Assembly: GCA_017403185.1 (NCBI GenBank) | Contig: JAFQON010000042.1 | Span: 1 to 64,000 of the forward strand | Direction: 5' to 3' | DNA from: Clostridia bacterium | GTDB lineage: Bacteria; Bacillota; Clostridia; Oscillospirales; Acutalibacteraceae | Length of the DNA stretch: 64,000 nucleotides | Shown here: positions 50,099 to 59,990 of the stretch, in pieces | Layout of the letters: the number at the start of each line of letters is the position of its first letter | Numbering within the stretch: the first letter of the stretch is position 1 | Notes under the pieces: generated by a model | Databases searched by the model: none | What the model was told of the DNA's origin: nothing | What the model saw: the letters and a program-made list of their open reading frames with translations, nothing else | Program-made: the position numbers and the translations under genes

Positions 50099-51316
50099 AT
50101 GGCTTTTGATAAAGATTTTAAACCCGTACTTCGCTTTCTTGTTGTGAGCGATATCCATTATGCAGAGGACCCCGAGTGCGCTGAGCGCAAAAGAATGTCG
50201 CTTGCACTGAAAACCGCCTATGAGCTGAGTGAAAAAGAGGATTATTCAAAGCTTGATGCCCTCTATGTTGTCGGGGATTTCACAAAAAACGGCAGCGAGG
50301 AGCAGATGCTTTTATTCAAGAGTACACTTGATGAATATATAAAAGACGAAACTGAGGTTACGCTTTCGCTTGCAAGCCACGAGTTTTTCCATGACGGCGA
50401 AGAAAAGGCTCTTGAAAATTTCAAAAAAATCTTCGCAATGGAGCCCGATACACACAAGGTTATCAACGGCTACCATTTTATCAGCGTAACAAGCACAAAC
50501 GGTTGCCATTTTGATGAAGCCAAGCAGGCGTGGGTTGCCGCAGAGCTTAAAAAAGCGGTTGCGGATGACCCGAAGAGACCCATTTTCTTCTTCCAGCATC
50601 CGCATATTATGGGTACGGTTTACGGCAGCGCAAACTGGGGCGAGGACGAGCTCACTGCAATTCTCATGAATTATCCCCAGATTATAGATTTTTCGGGCCA
50701 TTCCCATGCGCCCATCAATGACCCCCGCTCAATTCATCAGCAGCATTTCACCTGCCTGGGCACAGGCACACTCAGCTATTTTGAGCTTGATGAGTTTGAT
50801 AAGGTTTACGGCACAATCCCCCCCAATGAGGAAAATGCGGCTCAGATGCTTATTGTTGAAGCAGATGCCGACATGAGGGTCAGAATTTATCCCTATGACC
50901 TCATCACATCCAATTTCTTCCCCAAAACATGGAAGATTGATACGGCATGGGATGTTGATTCCTTCCTCTACACCGATGCCCGCTACAAAACAACTGTTTC
51001 GCCTTATTTTGAAGAAGGTGCAAAAATTGTTATTTCCGATAAAAAAGAGGATGGCTTTAAGGTTACATTTGATCAGGCAAAGTATGACGGCGACTATGTT
51101 AATGATTATAATGTAATAATAAAAGACGGTAACGGAGTGACCGTGCGCAACTCAACCGTGTGGAGTGAATATTATTTTTATAACATGCCCGAAACGATAA
51201 GCGTATCGTTTGAAGGGCTCGAAAAGGGCAGGGAGTATACCGTCAATGTTCATGCAAACAGCTTCTGGAAAACCCGCACAAAGCAGCCTCTTATAAGCGA
51301 AAAAATAGCTTTATAA
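50099..51316 (+). CDS. Calcineurin-like metallophosphoesterase with altered metal motif
   Basis: A 405-residue cytoplasmic protein of the metallophosphoesterase superfamily. The metal motifs are D18/H20 (VVSDIHY), D60 (YVVGDFTKNG), a block at 92-95 reading ASHE where GNHD/E is usual, H167/H169 (FQHPHI) and H201/H203 (SGHSHAP). Thus the bridging asparagine is replaced by S93. Residues about 285-400 form a separate beta-rich C-terminal domain (VTFDQAKYDGDYVNDYNVI). AAAAAGGAG precedes the ATG. No signal peptide is present. It follows the PPC gene's terminator and may use read-through or an unseen promoter. The substrate is unknown. Confidence 0.85.
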   Translation: MAFDKDFKPVLRFLVVSDIHYAEDPECAERKRMSLALKTAYELSEKEDYSKLDALYVVGDFTKNGSEEQMLLFKSTLDEYIKDETEVTLSLASHEFFHDGEEKALENFKKIFAMEPDTHKVINGYHFISVTSTNGCHFDEAKQAWVAAELKKAVADDPKRPIFFFQHPHIMGTVYGSANWGEDELTAILMNYPQIIDFSGHSHAPINDPRSIHQQHFTCLGTGTLSYFELDEFDKVYGTIPPNEENAAQMLIVEADADMRVRIYPYDLITSNFFPKTWKIDTAWDVDSFLYTDARYKTTVSPYFEEGAKIVISDKKEDGFKVTFDQAKYDGDYVNDYNVIIKDGNGVTVRNSTVWSEYYFYNMPETISVSFEGLEKGREYTVNVHANSFWKTRTKQPLISEKIAL

Positions 51317-51340
51317 TCAACTTGCAGTTGAATTCGTCAG

Positions 51341-51382
51341 GCATATTCAAGTATTTTTCTTGAATATGCTTGATTTTTTTTT
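51341..51382 (+). terminator. Terminator after the metallophosphoesterase gene
   Basis: GCATATTCAAG / CTTGAATATGC (11 bp, 51341-51369) followed by TTGATTTTTTTTT. The T-run overlaps the -35 region of the next promoter. Confidence 0.85.
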
Positions 51383-51410
51383 GCAAATCATATAGAATAC
51401 TTTTTATAAT
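51370..51410 (+). promoter_or_regulatory. Promoter region of the GPH symporter gene
   Basis: Two overlapping sigma-A candidates: TTGATT (51370-51375) with TAGAAT (51393-51398), 17-base spacer; and TTGCAA (51381-51386) with TATAAT (51405-51410), 18-base spacer. Confidence 0.65.
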
Positions 51411-51452
51411 AGGATTATTATGGAGTAAGTTCGCATATCAGCAAGGAAGGTG

Positions 51453-52958
51453 ATGCAATTGGCAGAGAACACAAAAGCGGTTTCCGAACAAACCGCCGAT
51501 TCCGAAAAGATTCAAAGGCATCTTGATCAGCAAAACAAGCAATATCTCAGCCCTAAGCATTATGTTGCTTATATTCTTTCCGGCTTCGGTGATACCAACT
51601 GGAATTCGTTTGTCAACAAGGAGGCGTTCTATTTTGCGAATGTTTTCCTTGGTGTTTCGGCAAAAACATGGACCTTGGCGAGCACAGTCAGCGGTATACT
51701 TGATTCAATTGACAATGCTCTTTCAGGTCTCATTATTGACAGAACAAGAACCCGATGGGGAAGAGTGCGCCCTTATCTTCTGCTGACTTTGCCGTTCTGG
51801 TTTTTCTCGGCATTCACGCAGTGGATTTTGCCGAGCGGTCTGCCTCAGAGCACCTTGTTTGTTCTGTTTTTCCTTTTCAACTATGTCGGCTCAATTGCAA
51901 ACTCCTTTTACAATACGAGTTATCAGACGATTCTTTACAACATAACCCCTAATGTTTCCGAGAGAAACAGACTTATAGCTACAGATGCCTATGCGGACCT
52001 CTTAGGCGTGTGGCTTCCTTCGCTGTTCCCTGTTTTTGTTGACTTTCTCAACATTCCCACGCGGTATGTTTATATTGGTGGCGCGGTGTTCTTCATTGCT
52101 TGCGTTCTCATTTTCAGAACCTTCGGCTTCTTCACCCTCAGGGAAAGAATGCCTCTTGCTTCAAGAGATGAAATGAAGCAGATGGGTCTTATACAGACAT
52201 TCAAAACCGTCGGCACCTGCAGACCGATGTGGGTGCTCATTATAAAGAATTTTTTCGCAGTCGGCAAACAGACCGGCGAAAAGGTTCAGAATTTCTTTTG
52301 GATAAATTGTATGGGCAAGCTGTCTCTCAGCTCAATATCGGGTCTTTTTACCGGATTGCCCAGCTATTTTGTTCTTCCTCTTGCGCCTAAGCTTACCAAG
52401 AAATTCGGGCTCAGAAATCTTGCTGCGGGCAGCTATATGTTCTGCGGTATATGCTATTTTATTATGTGGTGCGTGGGTTATCAGCCTTTCGGAAAGGACA
52501 AACTCATTCTGAACTTTATCTGGATTGTTTTTGCGCTTACCTGCTGCGGTGCGGTAAACAGCATCCAGAGATACTGCAGCACTGCGCTCAACGGTGATCT
52601 TTATGACTATGTTGAGTGGAAATCCGGTGTGCGCAATGAGGCTACGATTACGGCAGCTATGGGATATATGACAATGATTTCTTCGGCGGTTGCCAATATT
52701 CTCGGCGGCGTAATTATCGATTCGATTCATTTTGTTCAGCTTAAGGATATCACGGGAAAGGTTATTCCTCAGACCGATGAGGCCATGCTTGCGGGTATCT
52801 GGGCAGTATTTGCCCTTGCACCTGCAATCGGAAGATTCATGAAGGGCGTCACACTTCTTTTCTTCAATGTTCACGGTAAAACAAGAGAAACGATGATGTA
52901 TGAGCTTGCAAAAATCCGTGCGGCAAAAACTCTTGATTCGGAAGCTGCGGATGAATAA
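51453..52958 (+). CDS. GPH-family (MelB-like) sugar:cation symporter
   Basis: A 501-residue membrane protein with about 12 hydrophobic segments of the glycoside-pentoside-hexuronide:cation symporter family within the MFS. Visible are DSIDNALSGLIIDRTRTRWGR (about 83-103; the cation site helix and the family's D-R-T-R-T-R-W-G-R-x-R-P loop) and ALNGDLYDYVEWKSGVRNEA, a MelB-type second motif. A hydrophilic N-terminal tail of about 35 residues is longer than usual. The ATG at 51453 is chosen; a TTG at 51459 has a better gap to AAGGAAGG and cannot be excluded. The sugar is unknown; it may feed the cytoplasmic glycosidases of the organism. Confidence 0.88.
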   Translation: MQLAENTKAVSEQTADSEKIQRHLDQQNKQYLSPKHYVAYILSGFGDTNWNSFVNKEAFYFANVFLGVSAKTWTLASTVSGILDSIDNALSGLIIDRTRTRWGRVRPYLLLTLPFWFFSAFTQWILPSGLPQSTLFVLFFLFNYVGSIANSFYNTSYQTILYNITPNVSERNRLIATDAYADLLGVWLPSLFPVFVDFLNIPTRYVYIGGAVFFIACVLIFRTFGFFTLRERMPLASRDEMKQMGLIQTFKTVGTCRPMWVLIIKNFFAVGKQTGEKVQNFFWINCMGKLSLSSISGLFTGLPSYFVLPLAPKLTKKFGLRNLAAGSYMFCGICYFIMWCVGYQPFGKDKLILNFIWIVFALTCCGAVNSIQRYCSTALNGDLYDYVEWKSGVRNEATITAAMGYMTMISSAVANILGGVIIDSIHFVQLKDITGKVIPQTDEAMLAGIWAVFALAPAIGRFMKGVTLLFFNVHGKTRETMMYELAKIRAAKTLDSEAADE

Positions 52959-53021
52959 AAAATTTTTTAGATAAAATCGAACATTTTGTATAAATTGTTA
53001 TATTAAAATTATAAAATATGC

Positions 53022-53050
53022 TTGAAATTTTTTCAGCATTATGATAGAAT
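53022..53050 (+). promoter_or_regulatory. Promoter of the giant repeat protein
   Basis: TTGAAA (53022-53027), 17-base spacer, TAGAAT (53045-53050) with TGn before the -10. The ATG at 53054 would lie in the promoter, so the start at 53111 is the real one; the leader is about 50 bases. Confidence 0.75.
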
Positions 53051-53110
53051 GACTTGTACTATATGAAAGTGTCGCTTGTCGGCTTTCAAGCACTAAGGAG
53101 GAAAACGCAT

Positions 53111-56100
53111 ATGACACATCTCAAGAAATCATTGGCACTGCTTCTTGCATTTGTCATGATTTTCAGCTCAATGTCAGTTGCGGCTTCTGCATTCGACCCC
53201 AAGACAGACGGTGGCTTCAATCTTGAATTCATCGTTAAGTTCTTCCGTATGGAAAGAAATGCAGACGGTCTGATAATTGACAAAAACGGCACCGTGGTCG
53301 GTGATGCAGACGATAATCTTGCATCCGGCGTAGATGCAGATGATATCAACTGGATCGAAACCACAACCGCAAAGCCCGGTGAAGAAGTTAAGGCAAGAGT
53401 TTATATCGGAACAGATTTCTACACCTATTCCGGTAACATTGCACTTCTTTTTGACTCAAGATTTTTGGACAATCCCACCTTTGAGGATAACGGCGTGCGC
53501 ACAAGCCTTACCGTTAACAGCAACTACATGGACGGTGCGGTAAGATTCGGTGCAGACAGTGCCGGTTGGTATTCTGACGAAACAAAGTTCAGTCAGAACC
53601 TCAACGGTTCACTTGTTAATAGAGGAATTATCGGCTCTGATTACTTTGACAACTTTGATATAATCTCAAATGTTCTTGATGTTAAGTCAGGCAAAACAAC
53701 TCTTCTTGATAAGAATCAGTGGACTGTTGAATATGACCTCACGGTTTATGACAGCCCCTATACAAGAACAGTGAACAAAGAAGGTACCGCTCGCATTCCC
53801 AGTGAGCTTGCTGCTTCAACCACCAAGGGCTATCCCATGTTCATCAATATGCCCAAGGGTGAAGCAAACACCAATGCGGCAACAGGTATGTATTTCTGGG
53901 ATGCCAATGTATCCGATGTTCCCGGCGTTCTCACAACAACAGGCGAAGTTGTGCTTGATGCAAACGGCGGTTATTACACCGTAGGCAGCAATTATGCCAC
54001 AACTCAGGAGATTGCAGGTATCATCGGCGAGCAGGTTGCTGAGCTCGGCACAGTAAGCCCTGCAAAGGCTGATTATATCCATACCGGTTGGTCAGAAATT
54101 CCTGTTCCCGCAGAGAGAACCTTCACTGCGGAAATTCTTGAAGAGCTTGGCCTTACCGAAGAAGATGCAGCCGCTCAGGGTAATGTTCTTACCGAAGCAC
54201 AGGTTGAAGAGCTCACACTCTCACCCGCAGAAATTGCAGAGCTTAAGTATGACTATGAAGAGCAGACTCTTTATGCAGTCTGGGCTCCCAGTCAGGCGGG
54301 CGATAACTACTATACCTATCAGGTGTTCTATATGCTTCCCGACGGAACATATGCTTCAACACCCGATTATTCTCAGAAGATTATAGCTGAAACAGGTGCG
54401 GAAGCGGAACTTCTTAAAACTCCTGTTGAGGGCTTTACCATCGATACCGAAATGAGCGATGATAAAATCCTTGTCAAGGGCGACAAATCCTCAGTGCTTA
54501 ATGCTTACTATGCAAGAAATAAATATACGGTAACTTATCATTACACCGACAGATCAGAGATTCCTCAGACTCAGGTTCATTCCGATGTCAACTACGGTGC
54601 AGCGGTTCCCGAGTTTGATACTGTTGAATTCCCCAACGGCGTTATTGTCAAAGAAGGCTACACCTTCAAGGGCTGGAAGACTGACGACGGTCAGACAGTT
54701 CCCAAGACAATGCCCGCAGGTAATGTGGATCTCTATCCCGAGTTTGAAATCAACACATACACCTATGTGTACGATGCAACTCAGGGCGGAACCTTTGAAT
54801 CAAACGGCGAAAGATCAGTATCCTTCGTTTATGAGTACGGCGCAACCCCCGATGAATTCACAGAGGTTCCCGTATTCCCCGGCAAAGAGTTTATCGGCTG
54901 GAGTGAGGAAACTCCCGATACCGTTACAGGCAATATGACTTTTGTTGCCGAATACAGCGACATTGAGTATACAATTACATTTATTGATGACAACGATATT
55001 CTTGCAGAATTCCCCGCATACTACGGCGATAAGATTTATGCAGAAGATGTTCCCGAAGGCTATAAGGCCGAAAATTCATGGAGCGTTGAAAATGCTGACG
55101 GTACTGTAACCGTTGTTAACTTCCCTTACACCGTAACCGGTGACACTGTCTTGAAAGCTGTAGACAATTCAAATGTTTACAATGCTGATTTCTATGTTGA
55201 CGGCGAGCTTTACAAGTCAGTTCCCACAATCTTCGGCGAAGACATCGTTGCTCCCGAAGCTCCCGCTAAGGAAGGCTACACCTTCAAAATGTGGGATCCC
55301 GAAGTAGGCAACATGGACGAAGAAGGCAAGTCATTTAACGCAGTATACGATATCAACAAAACAAAGATTACATTTGCAGATACAGGCGATACCGTAATAG
55401 CTCCCATTGAAGGCGATTACGATACTCCCATAACAACCGTAGTTCCCGCTCCTGAAAAGGAAGGCTACACCTTCGCAGGCTGGAACACCCCCATCCCTTC
55501 AAAGATGCCCGCTGAAGATATGACAATCAGCGCTCTTTGGACAAAGAATACCTATTCAATCAGATTTGAAAATCATGACGGCTCGGTTATTGATGTTGTT
55601 ACCGCTCCCTTCGAGTCACCCGTAACAGCTCCCGACCTTCCCGTTGAATCAGGCTACACATACGAATGGGATACAACCGTTCCCGATACAATGCCTGCCG
55701 GTAATATGACCATCAAGGCTGTGCGCACTCCTCTCAAGTTCAGCGTAAACTTTGATACAAACGGCGGTGTTCCCGAAGAAATCGCTCCCATTGTGGATGT
55801 AAACTGCGGCGATCCCATCACCAAGCCTGAAGATCCCACCAAGGAAGGCTTTACCTTCGGCGGTTGGGCTGAGGCATCAGATCCCGACACAGCAATCACA
55901 TTCCCCGACAAGATGCCCGCAGGCGGACTTGATCTTGTAGCAATCTGGAACACAAACAGCCACAAGGCAGTGTTTGATGCTGCAGGCGGTGTGTTCGCAG
56001 ACGGCACATCAACAAAGATTATCGAAAATATCGAATACGGTTCAGATATTACTGCACCGGCAGATCCCACAAGAGATAATTATATCTTCGACGGTTGGGC

Positions 56101-59100
56101 TCCCACTCCCGATAAGATGATCGATGAGGATATGTACTTCACTGCACAGTGGACTCCTGACCCCAGCGGCTCGGTTGAATACAAGATTAATGTTGTAACA
56201 ATCAATCCTTCAGATAAAACTGAAATCACCAAGACCGTTGTAACAAACACAGCTGCAGACGGCGAAACCGTTGAAATCATCAAGAAGGGCGGCTCATCAA
56301 GTGCTGACCATGTATACACTTACGAAGACATCATTGATTCGGTAAGCAATGTTCTTGATGAAGACAGAACAACCGTTACAAGCATGACCGTAACACTCGG
56401 CGAGGACAATGTTCTCACTGTTTACTGCAAGCTTGCCGATGTATCAGTTACATTCCTTGCAAACGGCGGTGTGTTTGCAGATAACAGCGGCAATCAGGTA
56501 GTTACCGGCAAGTACGGTGAGGCTATCGTTGCTCCTGCAGAACCCACAAGAACCGGCTATAAGTTTACAGGCTGGCATAAGCCCGTTGAAGGTGCAACCT
56601 TTACAACAGAAGATGCTTATGTTGCACAGTGGGAAGCAGAAACCTACAACGCAATCTTCAACATCAACGGTGAAGAATATGCAAAGGTTCCCTACAAGTT
56701 TGGCGAGAAAATCACTGCTCCCGATTACACACCCGCAACCGGTGAATCCTTCAGCGGTTGGAATGTTCCCGCAAACACAGTAATGGGCCCCGGCGACATG
56801 ACCTTTGATGCAACCCTTACAGTTAACGAATATACCCTCACATACAGCTACGCATCTGCTCCTGCAGGTGCAGAAATCCCTGCATCGGTAACAGGTCTCA
56901 ACTACAATTCAAAGGTTGAGCTTGCAGATGCAACCGTTATCGAAGGCTATAACTTCAACGGTTGGGAATATAACGGCACAACCTATGCTCAGGGCGATGA
57001 ATTCACAATGCCTGACAGCAGCGTAACCGTTATCGGCTCATATTCAGCTATCAACTACAGCATCACCTATAACACAGGCGATTCGTCAGTAACCGTTCCC
57101 TCAACAGCAGTTACAAGCGCAACAGTAGGAACAGTTATCACTCTTCCCGAGCTTTCAAGAGACGGATACACCTTCGGCGGCTGGGAGTATGACGACGCAA
57201 TCTATTCGGCAGGCGCAAAGTTCACAATGCCTGCAGATGCGGTTGAATTTGATGCAGTCTGGAACGAGCTTCCTCCCGTTCCCGGCAAGTTTGATGTCAA
57301 GTATTCATGGACAGGCGAAATCCCCTCAGATGTAACTCTTCCCGCAACACTTGAAGATGTTGAGGCAGGCACAGCCGTAACAGTTGCAGATGTTCCCGAA
57401 TCAGACGGATACACCTTCAACGGCTGGTACTACAACAACAAGATTACAGAAAGCTTTGTAATGCCTGAGAAAGATGTAACAATCACAGGTTCATGGACCA
57501 AGGACGAAGTTCCTCCCGCAAAGTATGAGCTTTCACTTGATGCAGCAGGCGGTATCTTCTCAGACGGTTCAAACAGCTATACAAACGAATTCGAAGAGGG
57601 TCAGACAGTTGTTACCCCCGGCGAACCCACAAGAAGCGGTTATGAATTTGCAGGTTGGGTAGACGGCAGCGGCAACGCAGCTTCTCTTCCCGGTGTAATG
57701 CCCGCAGAGCCCGTAGAGCTTACCGCAAGCTGGTCAGAGCTTTATGACATCACATATGTTGTTGATGATAAAGAGTATGATACAGCAGTTGATGCAGGTA
57801 AAGCAGGCGATGCTCTTCCCGCACCTTCAAAGGGTGAGCCCACAAAGGACGGCTTCATCTTTGCAGGTTGGGTTGATGCAAACGGTAACCCCGTAACAAC
57901 AATTCCCGATTCGGACACAACAGTTGAGGCTTCATGGGAAGAAATCATCCCTGAAACCTATACAATCAAGTATTACGACGGTTCAAACCTTCTCAAGACA
58001 GAGCAGTATGAAGAAGGCGACACCATTGCAGAATTTACTCCCGATGCAAAGAAGGGTCACACCTTCAACGGTTGGACCGGAATGCCCGCAGATAAGCTTA
58101 TGCCCGCAGAGGATATTGAAGTATTTGCTGACTGGTCAGTGAACAAGTACAGCATCACTCTTAACGCAGGCGAAGGTGAATTTGCAGACGGCACATCAAT
58201 CTTTGAAGATGATGAAATCGCATACGATGCACCTCTTTCAGGCATCGTTCCCAATGAGCCCACAAGAGAAGGCTATGAGTTCACAGGCTGGGTTGACGAA
58301 AACGGCGATCCCGCAGAAATCCCCTCAAATATGCCTGACGAACCCATCGATCTTGAAGCAACATGGGAAATCAAGGAAATCACAGTAACATTTGATGCAG
58401 GCGAAGGCAAGTTTGCAGACGGAACCTCAGAAAAGGATGTAACAGGCGACTACGGCACAGATATCGTTAAGCCTGCCGATCCCACAAGAGAAGGCTTTAT
58501 CTTCAAGGGCTGGAACGGTCTTCCCTCAGACGGTAAGATGCCTGCAGAAGATATCACCGTTACTGCAGAATGGGAAGCAGAAATTGTAACCTATACTCTT
58601 ACAATTGATGCTGCCGGCGGCACAGTAGACGGCAAGGATAAGATTGTTAAGGAGCTTGCTGAAGGTGAGGCAATCGCAGATGTTGCCGATCCCGTAAGAG
58701 ACGGCTATGTATTCAAGGGTTGGGTTGATGAAAACGGCAATTCAGTTGAAATTCCCGATACAATGCCCGGTAAGGACCTTACAATTACCGCAACATGGGA
58801 AGCAGAAGCAACTCCCACTCACACAGTAACCTACTATCTCTTCAAGGGTGAAACCGTTTATGATACAAAGACCTTTGAGGAAGGCGAAACAATGGTTCAT
58901 CCCGAACCCGTAGCAGAAGGCATTGTATTCAAGGGTTGGGCTGATGAAAACGGCAATCCTCTTCCCGAAGTAATGGGCGACAAAGACCTCGTAGCTTATG
59001 CGGTTGTTGATCACTTCAAGTCATATAAGGCAACCTATGTTGTTGAAGGCACAACCTATGACGAATTTGATGTAACCTTCGGCACAGAGATTCCCAAGCC

Positions 59101-59878
59101 CACCGATCCCACAAGAGAAGGATATATCTTCGCAGGCTGGAGAGATGCAGACGGCAAGCCCGTAGCTGCAACAATGCCCGCTAAGGATGTAACCTACACC
59201 GCTCTTTGGGAGAAGGCACCCGTTGGCGGCGAGCAGTTCACAGCAAAGTTTGTTGTTGACGGCGTAACCCATGCAATGAGCGTTCTTGAAGCAGGAGACA
59301 AGATTCCTGTTCCTCCCGCACCCACAAAGTTCGGCTATGTATTCGTAGGCTGGGAGCCTGAAGTTCCCGATGTAATGCCTGCACAGAACATGGAATTTGA
59401 AGCTCAGTGGGAGATTGATAAAGACTTCGTAACACTTGTTGTAGGCGGCGCAGTTATCTCAGGCGCAGCAATCGGCACTGTTATCGGAATCAATTCGGCT
59501 CTTATCACGGGCGCAGCAATCATCGGCGGCATTATCGTTATTGTTGGTGTTGCAGAGCTTGTTAAGCATACCCACACCGTAACATTTATGGTTGACGGTA
59601 AGGTTTATAAGACATACAAGGTAGTTGAAGGAACCAAGATCCCCGTTCCCGCTGATCCCTCAAAGGATGGCGCAGAATTCGCAGGCTGGACTCCTGAAAT
59701 TCCCGAAAAGATGGGTAACTCAGACCTTGTATTTGAAGCAACCTGGGCAAGCGATTCAGATGTTGTAATTCCCGATACAGGTTCAGCGGCAGCAGGCATT
59801 GCAGCTTTTGCAGCAATTTCAGGTGCAGCAGCGGCAGCTTATGTGCTCATTAACCGCAAAAAGAAGGACGAAGAATAA
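53111..59878 (+). CDS. Giant surface protein with about 24 InlB-type B repeats and an IPDTG sorting-like C-terminus
   Basis: A 2255-residue exported protein. A signal peptide (cleavage probably after AASA, residue 27) is followed by a non-repeated beta-rich region to about 320 that recalls cohesin-like sandwiches (AKPGEEVKARVYIGTDFYTY, IALLFDSRFLDNP). Then about 24 repeats of 60-75 residues of the InlB B/Listeria-Bacteroides type follow, each with GYxFxGW ... MPAxDxTxxAxW. Near 1015-1105 a different insert separates two repeats. A Gly/Ile/Val hydrophobic stretch lies at about 2106-2148, then one last repeat, and the end IPDTG (2220-2224), a hydrophobic span and RKKKDEE, which fits a variant LPXTG wall anchor. 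It likely serves adhesion or wall structure. No sortase gene is nearby. Confidence 0.9.
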   Translation: MTHLKKSLALLLAFVMIFSSMSVAASAFDPKTDGGFNLEFIVKFFRMERNADGLIIDKNGTVVGDADDNLASGVDADDINWIETTTAKPGEEVKARVYIGTDFYTYSGNIALLFDSRFLDNPTFEDNGVRTSLTVNSNYMDGAVRFGADSAGWYSDETKFSQNLNGSLVNRGIIGSDYFDNFDIISNVLDVKSGKTTLLDKNQWTVEYDLTVYDSPYTRTVNKEGTARIPSELAASTTKGYPMFINMPKGEANTNAATGMYFWDANVSDVPGVLTTTGEVVLDANGGYYTVGSNYATTQEIAGIIGEQVAELGTVSPAKADYIHTGWSEIPVPAERTFTAEILEELGLTEEDAAAQGNVLTEAQVEELTLSPAEIAELKYDYEEQTLYAVWAPSQAGDNYYTYQVFYMLPDGTYASTPDYSQKIIAETGAEAELLKTPVEGFTIDTEMSDDKILVKGDKSSVLNAYYARNKYTVTYHYTDRSEIPQTQVHSDVNYGAAVPEFDTVEFPNGVIVKEGYTFKGWKTDDGQTVPKTMPAGNVDLYPEFEINTYTYVYDATQGGTFESNGERSVSFVYEYGATPDEFTEVPVFPGKEFIGWSEETPDTVTGNMTFVAEYSDIEYTITFIDDNDILAEFPAYYGDKIYAEDVPEGYKAENSWSVENADGTVTVVNFPYTVTGDTVLKAVDNSNVYNADFYVDGELYKSVPTIFGEDIVAPEAPAKEGYTFKMWDPEVGNMDEEGKSFNAVYDINKTKITFADTGDTVIAPIEGDYDTPITTVVPAPEKEGYTFAGWNTPIPSKMPAEDMTISALWTKNTYSIRFENHDGSVIDVVTAPFESPVTAPDLPVESGYTYEWDTTVPDTMPAGNMTIKAVRTPLKFSVNFDTNGGVPEEIAPIVDVNCGDPITKPEDPTKEGFTFGGWAEASDPDTAITFPDKMPAGGLDLVAIWNTNSHKAVFDAAGGVFADGTSTKIIENIEYGSDITAPADPTRDNYIFDGWAPTPDKMIDEDMYFTAQWTPDPSGSVEYKINVVTINPSDKTEITKTVVTNTAADGETVEIIKKGGSSSADHVYTYEDIIDSVSNVLDEDRTTVTSMTVTLGEDNVLTVYCKLADVSVTFLANGGVFADNSGNQVVTGKYGEAIVAPAEPTRTGYKFTGWHKPVEGATFTTEDAYVAQWEAETYNAIFNINGEEYAKVPYKFGEKITAPDYTPATGESFSGWNVPANTVMGPGDMTFDATLTVNEYTLTYSYASAPAGAEIPASVTGLNYNSKVELADATVIEGYNFNGWEYNGTTYAQGDEFTMPDSSVTVIGSYSAINYSITYNTGDSSVTVPSTAVTSATVGTVITLPELSRDGYTFGGWEYDDAIYSAGAKFTMPADAVEFDAVWNELPPVPGKFDVKYSWTGEIPSDVTLPATLEDVEAGTAVTVADVPESDGYTFNGWYYNNKITESFVMPEKDVTITGSWTKDEVPPAKYELSLDAAGGIFSDGSNSYTNEFEEGQTVVTPGEPTRSGYEFAGWVDGSGNAASLPGVMPAEPVELTASWSELYDITYVVDDKEYDTAVDAGKAGDALPAPSKGEPTKDGFIFAGWVDANGNPVTTIPDSDTTVEASWEEIIPETYTIKYYDGSNLLKTEQYEEGDTIAEFTPDAKKGHTFNGWTGMPADKLMPAEDIEVFADWSVNKYSITLNAGEGEFADGTSIFEDDEIAYDAPLSGIVPNEPTREGYEFTGWVDENGDPAEIPSNMPDEPIDLEATWEIKEITVTFDAGEGKFADGTSEKDVTGDYGTDIVKPADPTREGFIFKGWNGLPSDGKMPAEDITVTAEWEAEIVTYTLTIDAAGGTVDGKDKIVKELAEGEAIADVADPVRDGYVFKGWVDENGNSVEIPDTMPGKDLTITATWEAEATPTHTVTYYLFKGETVYDTKTFEEGETMVHPEPVAEGIVFKGWADENGNPLPEVMGDKDLVAYAVVDHFKSYKATYVVEGTTYDEFDVTFGTEIPKPTDPTREGYIFAGWRDADGKPVAATMPAKDVTYTALWEKAPVGGEQFTAKFVVDGVTHAMSVLEAGDKIPVPPAPTKFGYVFVGWEPEVPDVMPAQNMEFEAQWEIDKDFVTLVVGGAVISGAAIGTVIGINSALITGAAIIGGIIVIVGVAELVKHTHTVTFMVDGKVYKTYKVVEGTKIPVPADPSKDGAEFAGWTPEIPEKMGNSDLVFEATWASDSDVVIPDTGSAAAGIAAFAAISGAAAAAYVLINRKKKDEE

Positions 59879-59895
59879 TCCTTAAATAAACATTA

Positions 59896-59932
59896 AAGGG
59901 ACTGCTTTACAGCAGTCCCTTGATTTTTTTGT
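59896..59932 (+). terminator. Terminator of the giant repeat protein gene
   Basis: AAGGGACTGCT / AGCAGTCCCTT (11 bp) with a TTAC loop, followed by GATTTTTTTG. Confidence 0.9.
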
Positions 59933-59990
59933 AACAAATCTGTCGGTTAAATAATATATTGTCAATAGCAGATTAATTGGAGGTTTTGCT

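Noticed and set aside
53054..53110. An earlier ATG for the giant repeat protein
   Set aside because: It lies 4 bases after the -10 box; the ATG at 53111 has AAGGAGG and starts a proper signal peptide.
53111..59878. Regularly spaced similar DNA segments that could look like a CRISPR or tandem repeat array
   Set aside because: The similarity is that of protein repeats in one long open frame (60-75 residues, diverged), not short identical repeats with unique spacers.
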